From Brevibacillus gelatini (GTDB lineage Bacteria; Bacillota; Bacilli; Brevibacillales; Brevibacillaceae): a DNA stretch of 57,569 nucleotides. Below are positions 41,602 to 49,479 of this stretch, piece after piece. A program made the translations under genes and the position numbers. The notes below the pieces were generated by a model. It searched no databases and was not told where the DNA came from. It saw only the letters and a program-made list of their open reading frames with translations. Location: positions 1-57,569 of the forward strand of contig NZ_RHHS01000018.1 of assembly GCF_003710935.1 (NCBI RefSeq), in the 5' to 3' direction. Each line of letters starts with the position of its first letter. Position 1 is the first letter of the stretch.

Positions 41602-42543
41602 CTATTTATGAAAGGCAAACGTCTCTCCCTGCCGCTCGACAATGATCCGGTTTTTTTCCTCGCCCGCGGCTGCAAGCAAGCGCTGCAGCGGTTCATCCAC
41701 CGGCTCGCGCGAGAGGACGAACGTGTTCCAGTGAATCGGCACCAGCCATTTGCCCCCGCTCTCCTTGAACATCTGCCACGCCTGCTCGGGCGTACAATGC
41801 GCAGCCTGGTAGGAATCGGGCTTGTAGGCTCCGATCGGCATGAACACCAGGTCAAATTGTCCAAACTTCTGCGGCAAGTGCTCCATCGACATGTAGGCGG
41901 TGTCGCCAGGGTACAAAATGCGCACGCCGTTTTTCTCGATGACGTAGCCGTTGTAGCCGTAGTCATGGTTCCATGGAAAACGGTTGCCCCAGTGTCTGAC
42001 CGAAATCGCCGTGACCGTCACGCCGTCTTCTGTGGTGATGGCTTGCCCCGGAGCAAGCTCCTTGCAGGAGGCAAACGGCATGCGGCGAAGCAGCTTTCCG
42101 GTATTGCTGGCAGTGATGACGTGCGTGGACGGATGAGCCAGCCGACGCAGTGTCGGCAGGTCGACGTGATCCATGTGGGCATGAGACAATAAAATCAGAT
42201 CCACGCTGCCGATCTCGTCAGCATCAAGAGCGGGAGGCGTGAAACGTCTCGGGCCAACATGCACGATTCCTGCGATGCGAAGTCCCAATTTTTCGCCTAA
42301 TACAGGGTCCGTCAAGATTTTGGTTCCGTAAACATTCAATAGAATCGTAGAGTGACCTATCCATGTAAACGTCACCTCATCATCGGACCAGTTCCCGGGT
42401 GCAGGCTTCGCCTCCAGCTCTTGAAAAGGCGGCTTCGGAAGGCGTCCCATATGGTACCAGAAGCGGTACACCACGTAGCCAACAAAACCTGTAACGAGCA
42501 CTCCGAGCAGGGAGCCAAGCCAGATGAGGATCGTATTTTGCAT
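41602..42543 (-). CDS. MBL-fold metal-dependent hydrolase with N-terminal membrane anchor
   Basis: A 313-residue metallo-beta-lactamase-fold protein. The ATG at 42543 behind GGGG begins a membrane helix (IWLGSLLGVLVTGFVGYVVY), then the hydrolase fold with WIGHSTILLNVYG, the metal motif LLSHAHMDHVD (near residue 120), GDTAY and a late IHWNTF. The arrangement is closest to NAPE-PLD/UlaG-like lipid or phosphodiester hydrolases. The active site should face outside if the helix is a simple anchor, or inside in the opposite topology; sequence alone does not settle it. Confidence 0.82.
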   Translation of the reverse strand: MQNTILIWLGSLLGVLVTGFVGYVVYRFWYHMGRLPKPPFQELEAKPAPGNWSDDEVTFTWIGHSTILLNVYGTKILTDPVLGEKLGLRIAGIVHVGPRRFTPPALDADEIGSVDLILLSHAHMDHVDLPTLRRLAHPSTHVITASNTGKLLRRMPFASCKELAPGQAITTEDGVTVTAISVRHWGNRFPWNHDYGYNGYVIEKNGVRILYPGDTAYMSMEHLPQKFGQFDLVFMPIGAYKPDSYQAAHCTPEQAWQMFKESGGKWLVPIHWNTFVLSREPVDEPLQRLLAAAGEEKNRIIVERQGETFAFHK

Positions 42544-42672
42544 CAGAGAACCCCTTTTTCCATAACGTGATTGTCTCATTATAGCAAAAAGTTCCAACAT
42601 CAACGCAAGGGAAAAACATGTCGAAAACGGTTGCTTTCCACAAGAAAGCCGCATCTTGCCGTTACGCAAAAC

Positions 42673-42705
42673 AGCACCTGCCTCCCGTCGTGGAAAGCAG
42701 GTGCT
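42673..42705. repeat. Inverted repeat in the crp-like/MBL intergenic region
   Basis: AGCACCTGC and GCAGGTGCT, perfect 9-base arms separated by 15 bases, lying where the -35 of the crp-like gene would be; an extended -10 TGGTATACT follows at 42720-42728. Operator or hairpin. Confidence 0.5.
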
Positions 42706-42766
42706 GGCAAAGCATATTGTGGTATACTGCTACTGCCGAATGGGTCGTTGGAAAGGAGTGAACCCC

Positions 42767-43276
42767 ATGATTTTGCACAAAGGCGAAACGCTGTTCCGAC
42801 AAGGCGAGACAGGGCCGCTCTACCATCTGAAAAGCGGCATGCTCAAAATCAACCGGGTACACGCTGACGGGACGCTCACGCTGGTCAATGTCATCGTGCC
42901 AGGCGAGACGATCCCGCATCACTCGCTGCTCAGCCCGAATCCTTACTACGGAACAGCCGTTGCGCTCGTCACCTGTGAAGTCGAGGTGCTGTCGGCTGCC
43001 GACTGGTACCGGGAGCTGGAAGAAAACCACGAGAAATGCCGGGAGATCGCCCTGCAACTGCAAGGCAAGCTGCGCATGATGCAGCAGCGCATCGACCAGC
43101 TGTCCGAAGTCTCTCCGGCAGAAAGACTGCGCAAGCTGCAGCTCTGGTTCCAGTCGTTCGTTCCCGTTGCTTCCCTGTCCGAAGTGCTGACCCAGGATGA
43201 AATCGGCCAGTTCATCGGGCTGCGCCGGGAAACGGTCAACCGCTTGCTGCGCGCCCAGTCCGCCGCCCGCAAGTAA
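42767..43276 (+). CDS. Short Crp/Fnr-family transcriptional regulator
   Basis: A 169-residue Crp/Fnr-type regulator. The cyclic-nucleotide-like beta roll is present from near its first residues (MILHKGETLFRQGETGPLYH), then the dimer helix and a helix-turn-helix (LTQDEIGQFIGLRRETVNRL). The chain ends right after the recognition helix, so the usual wing is missing, and it lacks the N-terminal Cys cluster of Fnr. Common lengths are 210-240. ATG at 42767 follows AAAGGAG. It converges with hmp (24-base gap), whose promoter has two Crp/Fnr boxes, so it is a candidate regulator of NO detoxification. Confidence 0.8.
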   Translation: MILHKGETLFRQGETGPLYHLKSGMLKINRVHADGTLTLVNVIVPGETIPHHSLLSPNPYYGTAVALVTCEVEVLSAADWYRELEENHEKCREIALQLQGKLRMMQQRIDQLSEVSPAERLRKLQLWFQSFVPVASLSEVLTQDEIGQFIGLRRETVNRLLRAQSAARK

Positions 43277-43300
43277 GCGCTCCGGGCTTTTTTCCCTGGC

Positions 43301-44518
43301 CTACTCCAATGTTCCGGCAGGGCCGAAAAACTCAAAGTGAATGTCCTGTGCAGGCACTCCCCATTCTTTCAGCGCACGGTTGATCGTTTTCATGAAAGGA
43401 ACAGGGCCACAGAAATAGAAGCTGGCGTTTTTGTCGGCAATGAGGCTTTGCAGCCAAGGCAAATCGATGTAGCCCTCTTTGTGAAAGGCTTGCGCTGCCC
43501 GATCCTGCTCGGTTGGCTTTTCATAGCACCAGAACGCTTTTACTTGCGGATGCAGGGCAGCGAGTTCCTCCACACTGTCTCTCATCGCATGCACATTGCC
43601 GTTTCGTGCCGCGTGAATGAAAGTAACCGGACGATTTGGCGCTGTTTTCACCAGCGTTTTCAGCATGCTCATCATCGGTGTCAGGCCTACGCCGCCACTG
43701 ATGAGCACGACAGGTCTGTCATCCTGCTGGTCCAGCGTGAAGTCGCCTGCTGGCGCGGACAGAAGCAACGTATCTCCTTCGTTGACATGCTCCCACAAGT
43801 AGACGGAGACTTTTCCGGCAGGCTTGTCGTCAATCGCATCCTCCCGTTTGACGGAAATGCGGTAGTACGGATTGCCCGGCGCGTCAGAGAGGCTGTATTG
43901 GCGAATGTGTGTATATTCTTCCCCCGGAATATCCATCTTGACGCTGATATACTGCCCCGGCTCATAGCTTGCAATCTCTTTTCCATCCTTTGGCACCAGG
44001 TAAAAGGATGTGATGACGTCGCTTTCTTTCACTTTACGCTGCACGACAAACTCCCGGAAGTCTGCCCAACCGCCTGGCTGCCCCTCTGCCTTGTCGTACA
44101 TTTCGGCTTCCACGCTGATAAACGCGTCTGCGATCACGCCATATGCTTCTGCCCAAGCCTGGATGATTTCGTCTGTCGCGGCATCCCCCAGCACTTCCTT
44201 GATCGCACCGAGCAAGTTTTCCCCGACAATCGGATAATGCTCCGGCTTGATCCCCAGGCTGCGGTGCTTGTGCCCGATCTGTTTTACAACCGGCAAAATA
44301 TTTTCCAGATGGTCAATGTGCAGCGCAGCCGCATACACCGCATTGGCCAGCGCCGTTTGCTGCCTGCCTTGTTTTTGGTTAGCATGGTTGAAAACGTTCA
44401 ACAACTCTGGATGGTTGGCGAACATCCGTTGATAAAAACGTTTTGTTATCGCTGTCCCGTGCACTTCCAGTACAGGCACGGTGGATTTGATAATATCAAT
44501 GGTTTTTTGGTTCAACAT
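43301..44518 (-). CDS. hmp: Flavohaemoglobin (NO dioxygenase)
   Basis: A 405-residue flavohaemoglobin that oxidises nitric oxide to nitrate using O2 and NAD(P)H. Globin domain at residues about 1-137 (RMFANHPELLNVFNHANQ and HKHRSLGIKPEHYPIV, which hold the distal pocket and the proximal His85), then the FAD domain (RQYSLSDAP, residues about 200-210) and NAD domain (VLISGGVGLTPMMSML; C-terminal FYFCGPVPFM). Length is normal. Its promoter region carries two Crp/Fnr-type palindromes. Fits with nos genes in an organism that meets nitrogen oxides. Confidence 0.93.
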   Translation of the reverse strand: MLNQKTIDIIKSTVPVLEVHGTAITKRFYQRMFANHPELLNVFNHANQKQGRQQTALANAVYAAALHIDHLENILPVVKQIGHKHRSLGIKPEHYPIVGENLLGAIKEVLGDAATDEIIQAWAEAYGVIADAFISVEAEMYDKAEGQPGGWADFREFVVQRKVKESDVITSFYLVPKDGKEIASYEPGQYISVKMDIPGEEYTHIRQYSLSDAPGNPYYRISVKREDAIDDKPAGKVSVYLWEHVNEGDTLLLSAPAGDFTLDQQDDRPVVLISGGVGLTPMMSMLKTLVKTAPNRPVTFIHAARNGNVHAMRDSVEELAALHPQVKAFWCYEKPTEQDRAAQAFHKEGYIDLPWLQSLIADKNASFYFCGPVPFMKTINRALKEWGVPAQDIHFEFFGPAGTLE

Positions 44519-44545
44519 ATAGTGGCCCTCCTTGAAAATTCAACG

Positions 44546-44561
44546 TGTGATTTATGTCACT
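44546..44561. promoter_or_regulatory. Crp/Fnr box, proximal site at hmp
   Basis: TGTGATTTATGTCACT matches TGTGA-N6-TCACA with one mismatch. Its centre is about 35 bases upstream of the hmp start codon, over the probable -10 region, so binding there may repress. Confidence 0.6.
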
Positions 44562-44589
44562 AGTGTACCGGAGCAAAGCTTTGACCCCC

Positions 44590-44605
44590 TGTGATTGTAA
44601 TCACA
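44590..44605. promoter_or_regulatory. Crp/Fnr box, distal site at hmp
   Basis: TGTGATTGTAATCACA is a perfect TGTGA-N6-TCACA palindrome within CCTGTGATTGTAATCACAGG. It lies 44 bases (about four helical turns) from the proximal box. Confidence 0.75.
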
Positions 44606-44633
44606 GGAAAAAGAAACGATTTGTGACAACAAA

Positions 44634-44668
44634 AAAGACCATCCCTCGTCTTGGCCGGGATGATCTTT
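44634..44668 (-). terminator. Terminator after mobB
   Basis: AAAGACCATCCC/GGGATGATCTTT stem with one G-T pair; it closes the fdhF-moeA-mobB transcript. Confidence 0.75.
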
Positions 44669-44677
44669 TTGCGGTTT

Positions 44678-45211
44678 CTATGAAAATGTTTGCGGCGCTT
44701 CCTCTATCCGTTTTTTCACGAACAGGGCGATGCCGTCTATGTCGTCTATGTGAAAGCAGGGCAGCTCCGCTTGCTTCTGCTCGCCCCAGCTCACCACTCC
44801 GACCAGGTTGGACACGGACTGGAGCAAGGCAGCGTCTTCCGGTCGCCGCAGCAGCACGAGCTTGGGATAACCCTCCCGCTTGAAGCCTTCCACGAGAACG
44901 AGTTCCGCTCCGGCGGCTGCCAGACGATGTACGAGCACAGAGAGCTCCTGCGGACGCTGCTCGACAATCGCCGTCTTCGTCCGGGAGGTGATCGCCACGA
45001 GCGAAGCCCCTGCCTCGCGATAGCGCCACGTATCTTTTCCAGGTTGGTCCCATTCGAAATCGTGGCCGCCATCGTGCTTGATGACGCCCACCCGCACGCC
45101 TGCGCCCTCCAGCAGAGGGATGAGCTTCGTCAACAGCGTCGTCTTGCCGCTGTTGGCGTAACCGACGATTTGCAGTACACAAGGCTTTTTGCAAAGCTTC
45201 CATGGCTCCAT
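44678..45211 (-). CDS. mobB: Molybdopterin-guanine dinucleotide biosynthesis protein MobB
   Basis: A 177-residue P-loop GTP-binding protein with Walker A GYANSGKTT (residues 17-25), VIKHDGGHDFEWD and the conserved VEGFKREGYPK. It assists MobA in attaching GMP to molybdopterin. The start is 3 bases after the moeA stop, with GGAAGG as the ribosome binding site. Last gene of the fdhF-moeA-mobB unit. Confidence 0.88.
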   Translation of the reverse strand: MEPWKLCKKPCVLQIVGYANSGKTTLLTKLIPLLEGAGVRVGVIKHDGGHDFEWDQPGKDTWRYREAGASLVAITSRTKTAIVEQRPQELSVLVHRLAAAGAELVLVEGFKREGYPKLVLLRRPEDAALLQSVSNLVGVVSWGEQKQAELPCFHIDDIDGIALFVKKRIEEAPQTFS

Positions 45212-45214
45212 TCG

Positions 45215-46474
45215 CTACCCTTCCTTCCTCCAGCTCGGGGCCGCATGCGTCAAAATCTCGACCAGCTCTCCTGCCTGCTTGCCGCTTCCGCCCGGCGGAA
45301 TGACGATGAAACACTCACTGTCCTTGAGCGTTCCGAGATTGCCCGCCTTTTCATTGAAATCGGGCATCGCCAAAAGTACGCCGTCTTGTTCCAGGAGCCT
45401 GCCGCGCAAATAGCGCGGGTACGGGCACGGCTTTTCATAGGAGACAGCCAGTCTCGCCCGGATCATGCGCGGGAATGCCTCTGCCGCACCGGAAAGGCGC
45501 CGGATCGCCGTGCGGGCAAAAAGCTCAAAGCCAAGGAAACAGGCTCCCGGATTTCCCGAAAGCGCCAAATACGGCTTTCCTCCCACGAGCATGCTGGTCG
45601 TCGGACTGCCCGGTCGCATCGCTACCCGGTTGAACAAAAGCTCCACATCCGGCTCGTTCGTCAGGAGCGCGATCACATCGAAATCGCCCACGGACACGCC
45701 GCCGCTGGAGATGAGCAGATCGACCTGCTGCATGTATTCGCTGATTTTCTGCTTCGCCACGGCTAGTTCATCTGGCAGGCCGGAAAAGCAAACAGGGATG
45801 CCCCCCGCCTCGGCAATGAGCGCGGTCAGCATCACCGTATTGCTGTTGCGAATTTTTCCCGGAACGAGCGGCTCGTCAATGCCTAACAGCTCGCTGCCCG
45901 TCGCCAAAAGGCCCACCCGCGGCCTGCGAAAAACGTCGACCTGTGCATAGCCGAACGCGGCCAGACTGGCAATCGTCCCCGCGTTGATCCGCTCGCCAGC
46001 CTTGGCAATCACCGTTCCTTTGGCCATCTCCTCGCCGCGGCGGGAGACATTTTCCCCCGGACGCAGCGCCCGCTTGATCCAGACGGTTTCGGCGTGCTCG
46101 CCAGGGTTTTGCGTTTGCTCAAACATAATCACGGCATCGGCACCTTCCGGCAGCATCGCTCCGGTCATAATCCGCGCAGCGCAGCCTTCCGTCACTGTCC
46201 GAGTCGGCACCTGCCCCGCTGCTACTGTCTCGATTACCCGTAAGGCGAGCGGACTTGCAACAGAGGCTCCGACCGTATCTGCCGCTCTTACGGCGAAGCC
46301 GTCCAGCGGCGAGCGGTCAAAGTGCGGCAGATCATGCGTTGCGTACAAATCGCAAGCCAAAATTCGCCCGTACGCCTCCCCGATCTGCACCTGTTCTGTT
46401 TCCAGCGAAGGCAATACTGACTGCCACTTGCCCAATGCTTCCTTTACCGAGACTGTTTGTCGCGCAAAACGCAT
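45215..46474 (-). CDS. moeA: Molybdopterin molybdotransferase MoeA
   Basis: A 419-residue enzyme that inserts molybdate into adenylylated molybdopterin. MoeA domains are visible: N-terminal DLPHFDRSPLDGFAVRA, RIMTGAMLPEGADAVIMFEQT, the MPT-binding domain with GLLATGSELLGID, SSGGVSVGDFD and the C-terminal GNPGACFLGFELFAR. TAGGAGGAA precedes its ATG, 44 bases after the fdhF-like gene. Expression with a Moco enzyme and mobB is logical. Confidence 0.92.
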   Translation of the reverse strand: MRFARQTVSVKEALGKWQSVLPSLETEQVQIGEAYGRILACDLYATHDLPHFDRSPLDGFAVRAADTVGASVASPLALRVIETVAAGQVPTRTVTEGCAARIMTGAMLPEGADAVIMFEQTQNPGEHAETVWIKRALRPGENVSRRGEEMAKGTVIAKAGERINAGTIASLAAFGYAQVDVFRRPRVGLLATGSELLGIDEPLVPGKIRNSNTVMLTALIAEAGGIPVCFSGLPDELAVAKQKISEYMQQVDLLISSGGVSVGDFDVIALLTNEPDVELLFNRVAMRPGSPTTSMLVGGKPYLALSGNPGACFLGFELFARTAIRRLSGAAEAFPRMIRARLAVSYEKPCPYPRYLRGRLLEQDGVLLAMPDFNEKAGNLGTLKDSECFIVIPPGGSGKQAGELVEILTHAAPSWRKEG

Positions 46475-46518
46475 TGTCTGTTCCTCCTAATCCTGACCGC
46501 CCGTCACGCCGCTTTTGC

Positions 46519-48867
46519 TCAGCCGACGCTTACTTCCAGATCTTCAATCGGTTTTTCCTTGTATTTCAAATCTTTATTGGCAGTGAAGGAATCCGCCTTC
46601 TCGATCTTGACGGCCGTATTGTATTCCGGGATACCCGCGAAGGCTTCGTACACGCCTTTTGGAATCAGCACGTTTCCTTCCGGCCAGTACACCTGAATGT
46701 TCCCTCTTTTCGTATCCGCAAACTTGGCGCGTCCCTGGAAAGTGCCATAGCTATTATACACGACAATGCTCTCGCCTTCCGCAATGCGCAGCTCCCGCGC
46801 GTCCTGCGGATTGATTAAAATATCGTAGCGATCCGCGTTGTTGAACGGGTCCTTGTTGCTGTAGATCATCGAGTTGAACTGTTTGCCCCGGCGGGTTGTC
46901 ACGTAAAAATGACCTACCGGCTTGTCAAGCTCCGGAATCTCGATCGGCAGTAGATTCGCCCGGCCGTCCGGCGTAGGACAGACACCGTCCTCACACAGCC
47001 AGGCCCCTCCCCATTGAAACACATCTCCGCGCTTTTTCAAATGCTGGATGCCGTCGTAGTTCGGATTCGCCTTGGCGATTTCTGCGCGAATTTCCTCGGC
47101 ACTGGAAAAATGCATGAGATGCTTTTTCTCCGGATTCACGCGTGCAGCCAGGTCCACGTAAATCTGCCACTCGGCCCGCGCCTCTGCAATCCGCGGCCCC
47201 TCGATCTCGGCGCTAAAGTACACCATCCGCTCCGTACTGGTCGACGTGCCGCCGCCCGGCTGCTCGTAGCGCGTCATCGCCGGCAGGACGATTACCTCTT
47301 CCTTGGCATCGACGAGAGTAGACGTGTTGAAAATGATGTCCTGATGGACGCGCATCTCGACATTCTCCAAACATTTTTCCATGAAGTCAGGGTCAGGCAT
47401 TGTCTCCAGGAAGTTGCCGCCGCTCGTGTAAAACAGCCGCGTCTTGCGTTCGTGTCCCTCTGGCAGCAGGGCGTTTTCGAGCGAGATGCCGACAATATCG
47501 CCCTGCCATTTCGGGATCGGGAACTTCCACAGCTTTTCGATTCTCGTCCAGTTCTTTTCGTCAAAATCGCCGCCGGGCAAGCTGAACGGGTCCGCTCCCA
47601 TCTCCCCCGAGCCTTGCACGCCGGAGTGGCCGCGAATCGGCATCACGCCGCAGTTCTTCCGGCCCAAAAAGCCGCGCAGGATCGCCAGGTTGGCTACAGA
47701 TGAAATATTGTCCGTGCCAAAGCGGTGCTGGGTCAGCCCCATGCTCCAGACAAAGACACCCGACCTGGCATTGGCGAGCAAAAGCGCAAATTCCTTCAGC
47801 CGTTCCCTGCTCAAGCCGGACGATTGCTCGATTTTCTCCCACGGCAGAGCCATGACATGCGCGCGCAGCTCGTCAAAACCGTTTGCATGCTCCCTGACAA
47901 ACTCGTGATTGATCGCCGAGCCCGGATTGGCCTCTTCCATCTCAAACCAATGCTTCATCACACCGTTCATGAAGGCGATGTCGCCGCCGATGTTGACCTG
48001 GTAAAAATCGTCCGCGAGCTTCGTACCGAACAAGGCGCTCTCCGGCACCGACGGAATCCAGTATTTTTCCATCGCCGGTTCCTTGTACGGGTTAATCAGG
48101 ATGATCTTCGTTCCCGCTTTTTTGGCCGCGTACATGTACTTCGTGGAGACAGGCTGGTTGTTGGCCGGAACCGAGCCGAAGAAAACGAGCACATCCGTGC
48201 CGATCCAGTCCTTGTAGTTGCAGCTCGACGCCCCGATGCCAAGCGACCGCTTCAAGGCTGTCTTGCTCGGCGAGTGGCAAATGCGGGAGGCGTTGTCGAT
48301 GTTGTTCGTCCCCAAAAAGCGGGCCATTTTTGCCGCCGTATAGTACACCTCGTTCGTAATTCCCCGCGCCGTCAGGAAAAAGGCGAGCTGCTTCGGACTG
48401 ATCCCCTTGATTTTGTTCGCAATCCGGTCCAGCGCGTCATTCCAGCTGATTCGCGTAAATTTGTTCTCACCCGGCTTGCGCGACAGCGGGTATGGGATTC
48501 TGCCCAGCTTGCGCAGCTGTACGCTGGACATCTTTTTCAGAGCGCTTACATCTTCGAGCCATTTGTCTTCCATCGCCGGCATTGTATTGAGACGCAGCAC
48601 GTTCAGGCGGGTCGTGCACAAATGCGGGCCTGTCAATGTCTGGTCGTACAAGCCGGATACACCGAGTGCGCAGCCGTCGCAAACACCCTGGGTCAAAATC
48701 CGATACGCATAGCCCAGATTGTCCCGGTTGTCATACACGACCTTCATCGTGTCGATGATGTGATGCGGCTTGATTTTGCCGAGTCCCATAGGCATCATGG
48801 AAGCCCACAAGGAAGGCTTCAGCGACGTATCCAATTTTACTGGTCCGCTATGTTTTGTCTTGCCCAT
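46519..48867 (-). CDS. FdhF/YdeP-family molybdopterin oxidoreductase (formate dehydrogenase alpha-like)
   Basis: A 782-residue molybdopterin-dependent oxidoreductase of the FdhF/YdeP (formate dehydrogenase alpha-like) group. Seen: GVCDGCALGVSG near residue 62, replacing the classical N-terminal 4Fe-4S Cys set; ARFLGTNNIDNASRICHSPS, where the Mo ligand Cys lies in family members; IRGHSGVQGSGEMGADP; and the dinucleotide-binding C-terminal domain (ILINPQDARELRIAEGESIV). It has no Tat signal, so it is cytoplasmic. Substrate in this subgroup is poorly known; formate is inferred from the adjacent fdhD and OFA transporter. It lies behind a probable Moco-sensing leader. Confidence 0.85.
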   Translation of the reverse strand: MGKTKHSGPVKLDTSLKPSLWASMMPMGLGKIKPHHIIDTMKVVYDNRDNLGYAYRILTQGVCDGCALGVSGLYDQTLTGPHLCTTRLNVLRLNTMPAMEDKWLEDVSALKKMSSVQLRKLGRIPYPLSRKPGENKFTRISWNDALDRIANKIKGISPKQLAFFLTARGITNEVYYTAAKMARFLGTNNIDNASRICHSPSKTALKRSLGIGASSCNYKDWIGTDVLVFFGSVPANNQPVSTKYMYAAKKAGTKIILINPYKEPAMEKYWIPSVPESALFGTKLADDFYQVNIGGDIAFMNGVMKHWFEMEEANPGSAINHEFVREHANGFDELRAHVMALPWEKIEQSSGLSRERLKEFALLLANARSGVFVWSMGLTQHRFGTDNISSVANLAILRGFLGRKNCGVMPIRGHSGVQGSGEMGADPFSLPGGDFDEKNWTRIEKLWKFPIPKWQGDIVGISLENALLPEGHERKTRLFYTSGGNFLETMPDPDFMEKCLENVEMRVHQDIIFNTSTLVDAKEEVIVLPAMTRYEQPGGGTSTSTERMVYFSAEIEGPRIAEARAEWQIYVDLAARVNPEKKHLMHFSSAEEIRAEIAKANPNYDGIQHLKKRGDVFQWGGAWLCEDGVCPTPDGRANLLPIEIPELDKPVGHFYVTTRRGKQFNSMIYSNKDPFNNADRYDILINPQDARELRIAEGESIVVYNSYGTFQGRAKFADTKRGNIQVYWPEGNVLIPKGVYEAFAGIPEYNTAVKIEKADSFTANKDLKYKEKPIEDLEVSVG

Positions 48868-48894
48868 CTGCTTTTTCGCTCCTCTCTTGTCATC

Positions 48895-49061
48895 CGTCCG
48901 CTAGACTAAAAAACCACCATGAAACCGTCCCTGATCCCCAAAGGAAGAGAGCGCGTTCACGGTGGTTGTCTCCGGCAGGTTCGCTACCTAGTCTCAACGT
49001 CGTGTTTGCTTGCGAGGTCCGCTTGTCTAACCGGTGAACAGGAACGCTGCTTCGCTTAGAC
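48895..49061 (-). promoter_or_regulatory. Candidate molybdenum cofactor (Moco) riboswitch upstream of the fdhF-like gene
   Basis: A 167-base gap between DUF2294 and the fdhF-like gene that can fold well on the minus strand: P1 AGACTA (48994-48989)/TAGTCT (48908-48903), an inner CCACCGTGAA (48965-48956)/TTCATGGTGG (48923-48914) stem, and conserved-looking single strands GCCGGAGACAA and GGATCAGGGAC. T6 follows the inner stem, so the aptamer may compete with termination. Context (Moco enzyme, moeA, mobB) fits the Moco RNA motif; my memory of its consensus is partial, so this needs a covariance search. Confidence 0.5.
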
Positions 49062-49427
49062 TTACGGTTCGTTTTTCCACTTTTTCTCGATGTCCTGATC
49101 GAACACAAAGATGGACATCCCAAAATCACGTTCGATGTCAATGTCGACGAACAAGTCGACGAGTTTCGCCCCCAGAAACGCCTCCATCTCGACGGGCCGG
49201 TGTTTCCGGTACATCTCCTTGACCATTTCGGTTCTGGCAGCTCGCAGTGTCTGTCTTCCATCTTCCGAAGTGGCGATAAACTTTTCCACTGGCGAAAGAT
49301 TGCCTTCCATTTCGCAGATCGCCCAGTTTTTGCAAAAGGTGGTGCTGATCTTGCTCGGTCCCTTTCCCATATGGCGCTTTCGGAAAGCTCTGACCAGGTT
49401 ACTGAACTCTGCTTCGAACTTATTCAT
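49062..49427 (-). CDS. DUF2294 domain protein
   Basis: A 121-residue soluble protein with the DUF2294 pattern: GKGPSKISTTFCKNWAICEM, LSPVEKFIATSEDGR and a segment LVDLFVDIDIERDFGMSIFVF near the end. Proteins of this family are often next to formate dehydrogenase-like genes in Bacillales; the biochemical role is unknown. It sits between the OFA transporter and the fdhF-like gene on the same strand. Confidence 0.8.
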   Translation of the reverse strand: MNKFEAEFSNLVRAFRKRHMGKGPSKISTTFCKNWAICEMEGNLSPVEKFIATSEDGRQTLRAARTEMVKEMYRKHRPVEMEAFLGAKLVDLFVDIDIERDFGMSIFVFDQDIEKKWKNEP

Positions 49428-49479
49428 CGGCGTTACTCACCTTTACTCCACTCATTCTCTACTAAAACTTTACCATTGA

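Noticed and set aside
48890..49261. Open frame over the DUF2294/fdhF gap on the minus strand
   Set aside because: It is out of frame with DUF2294 and its sequence is better explained by the structured RNA leader.
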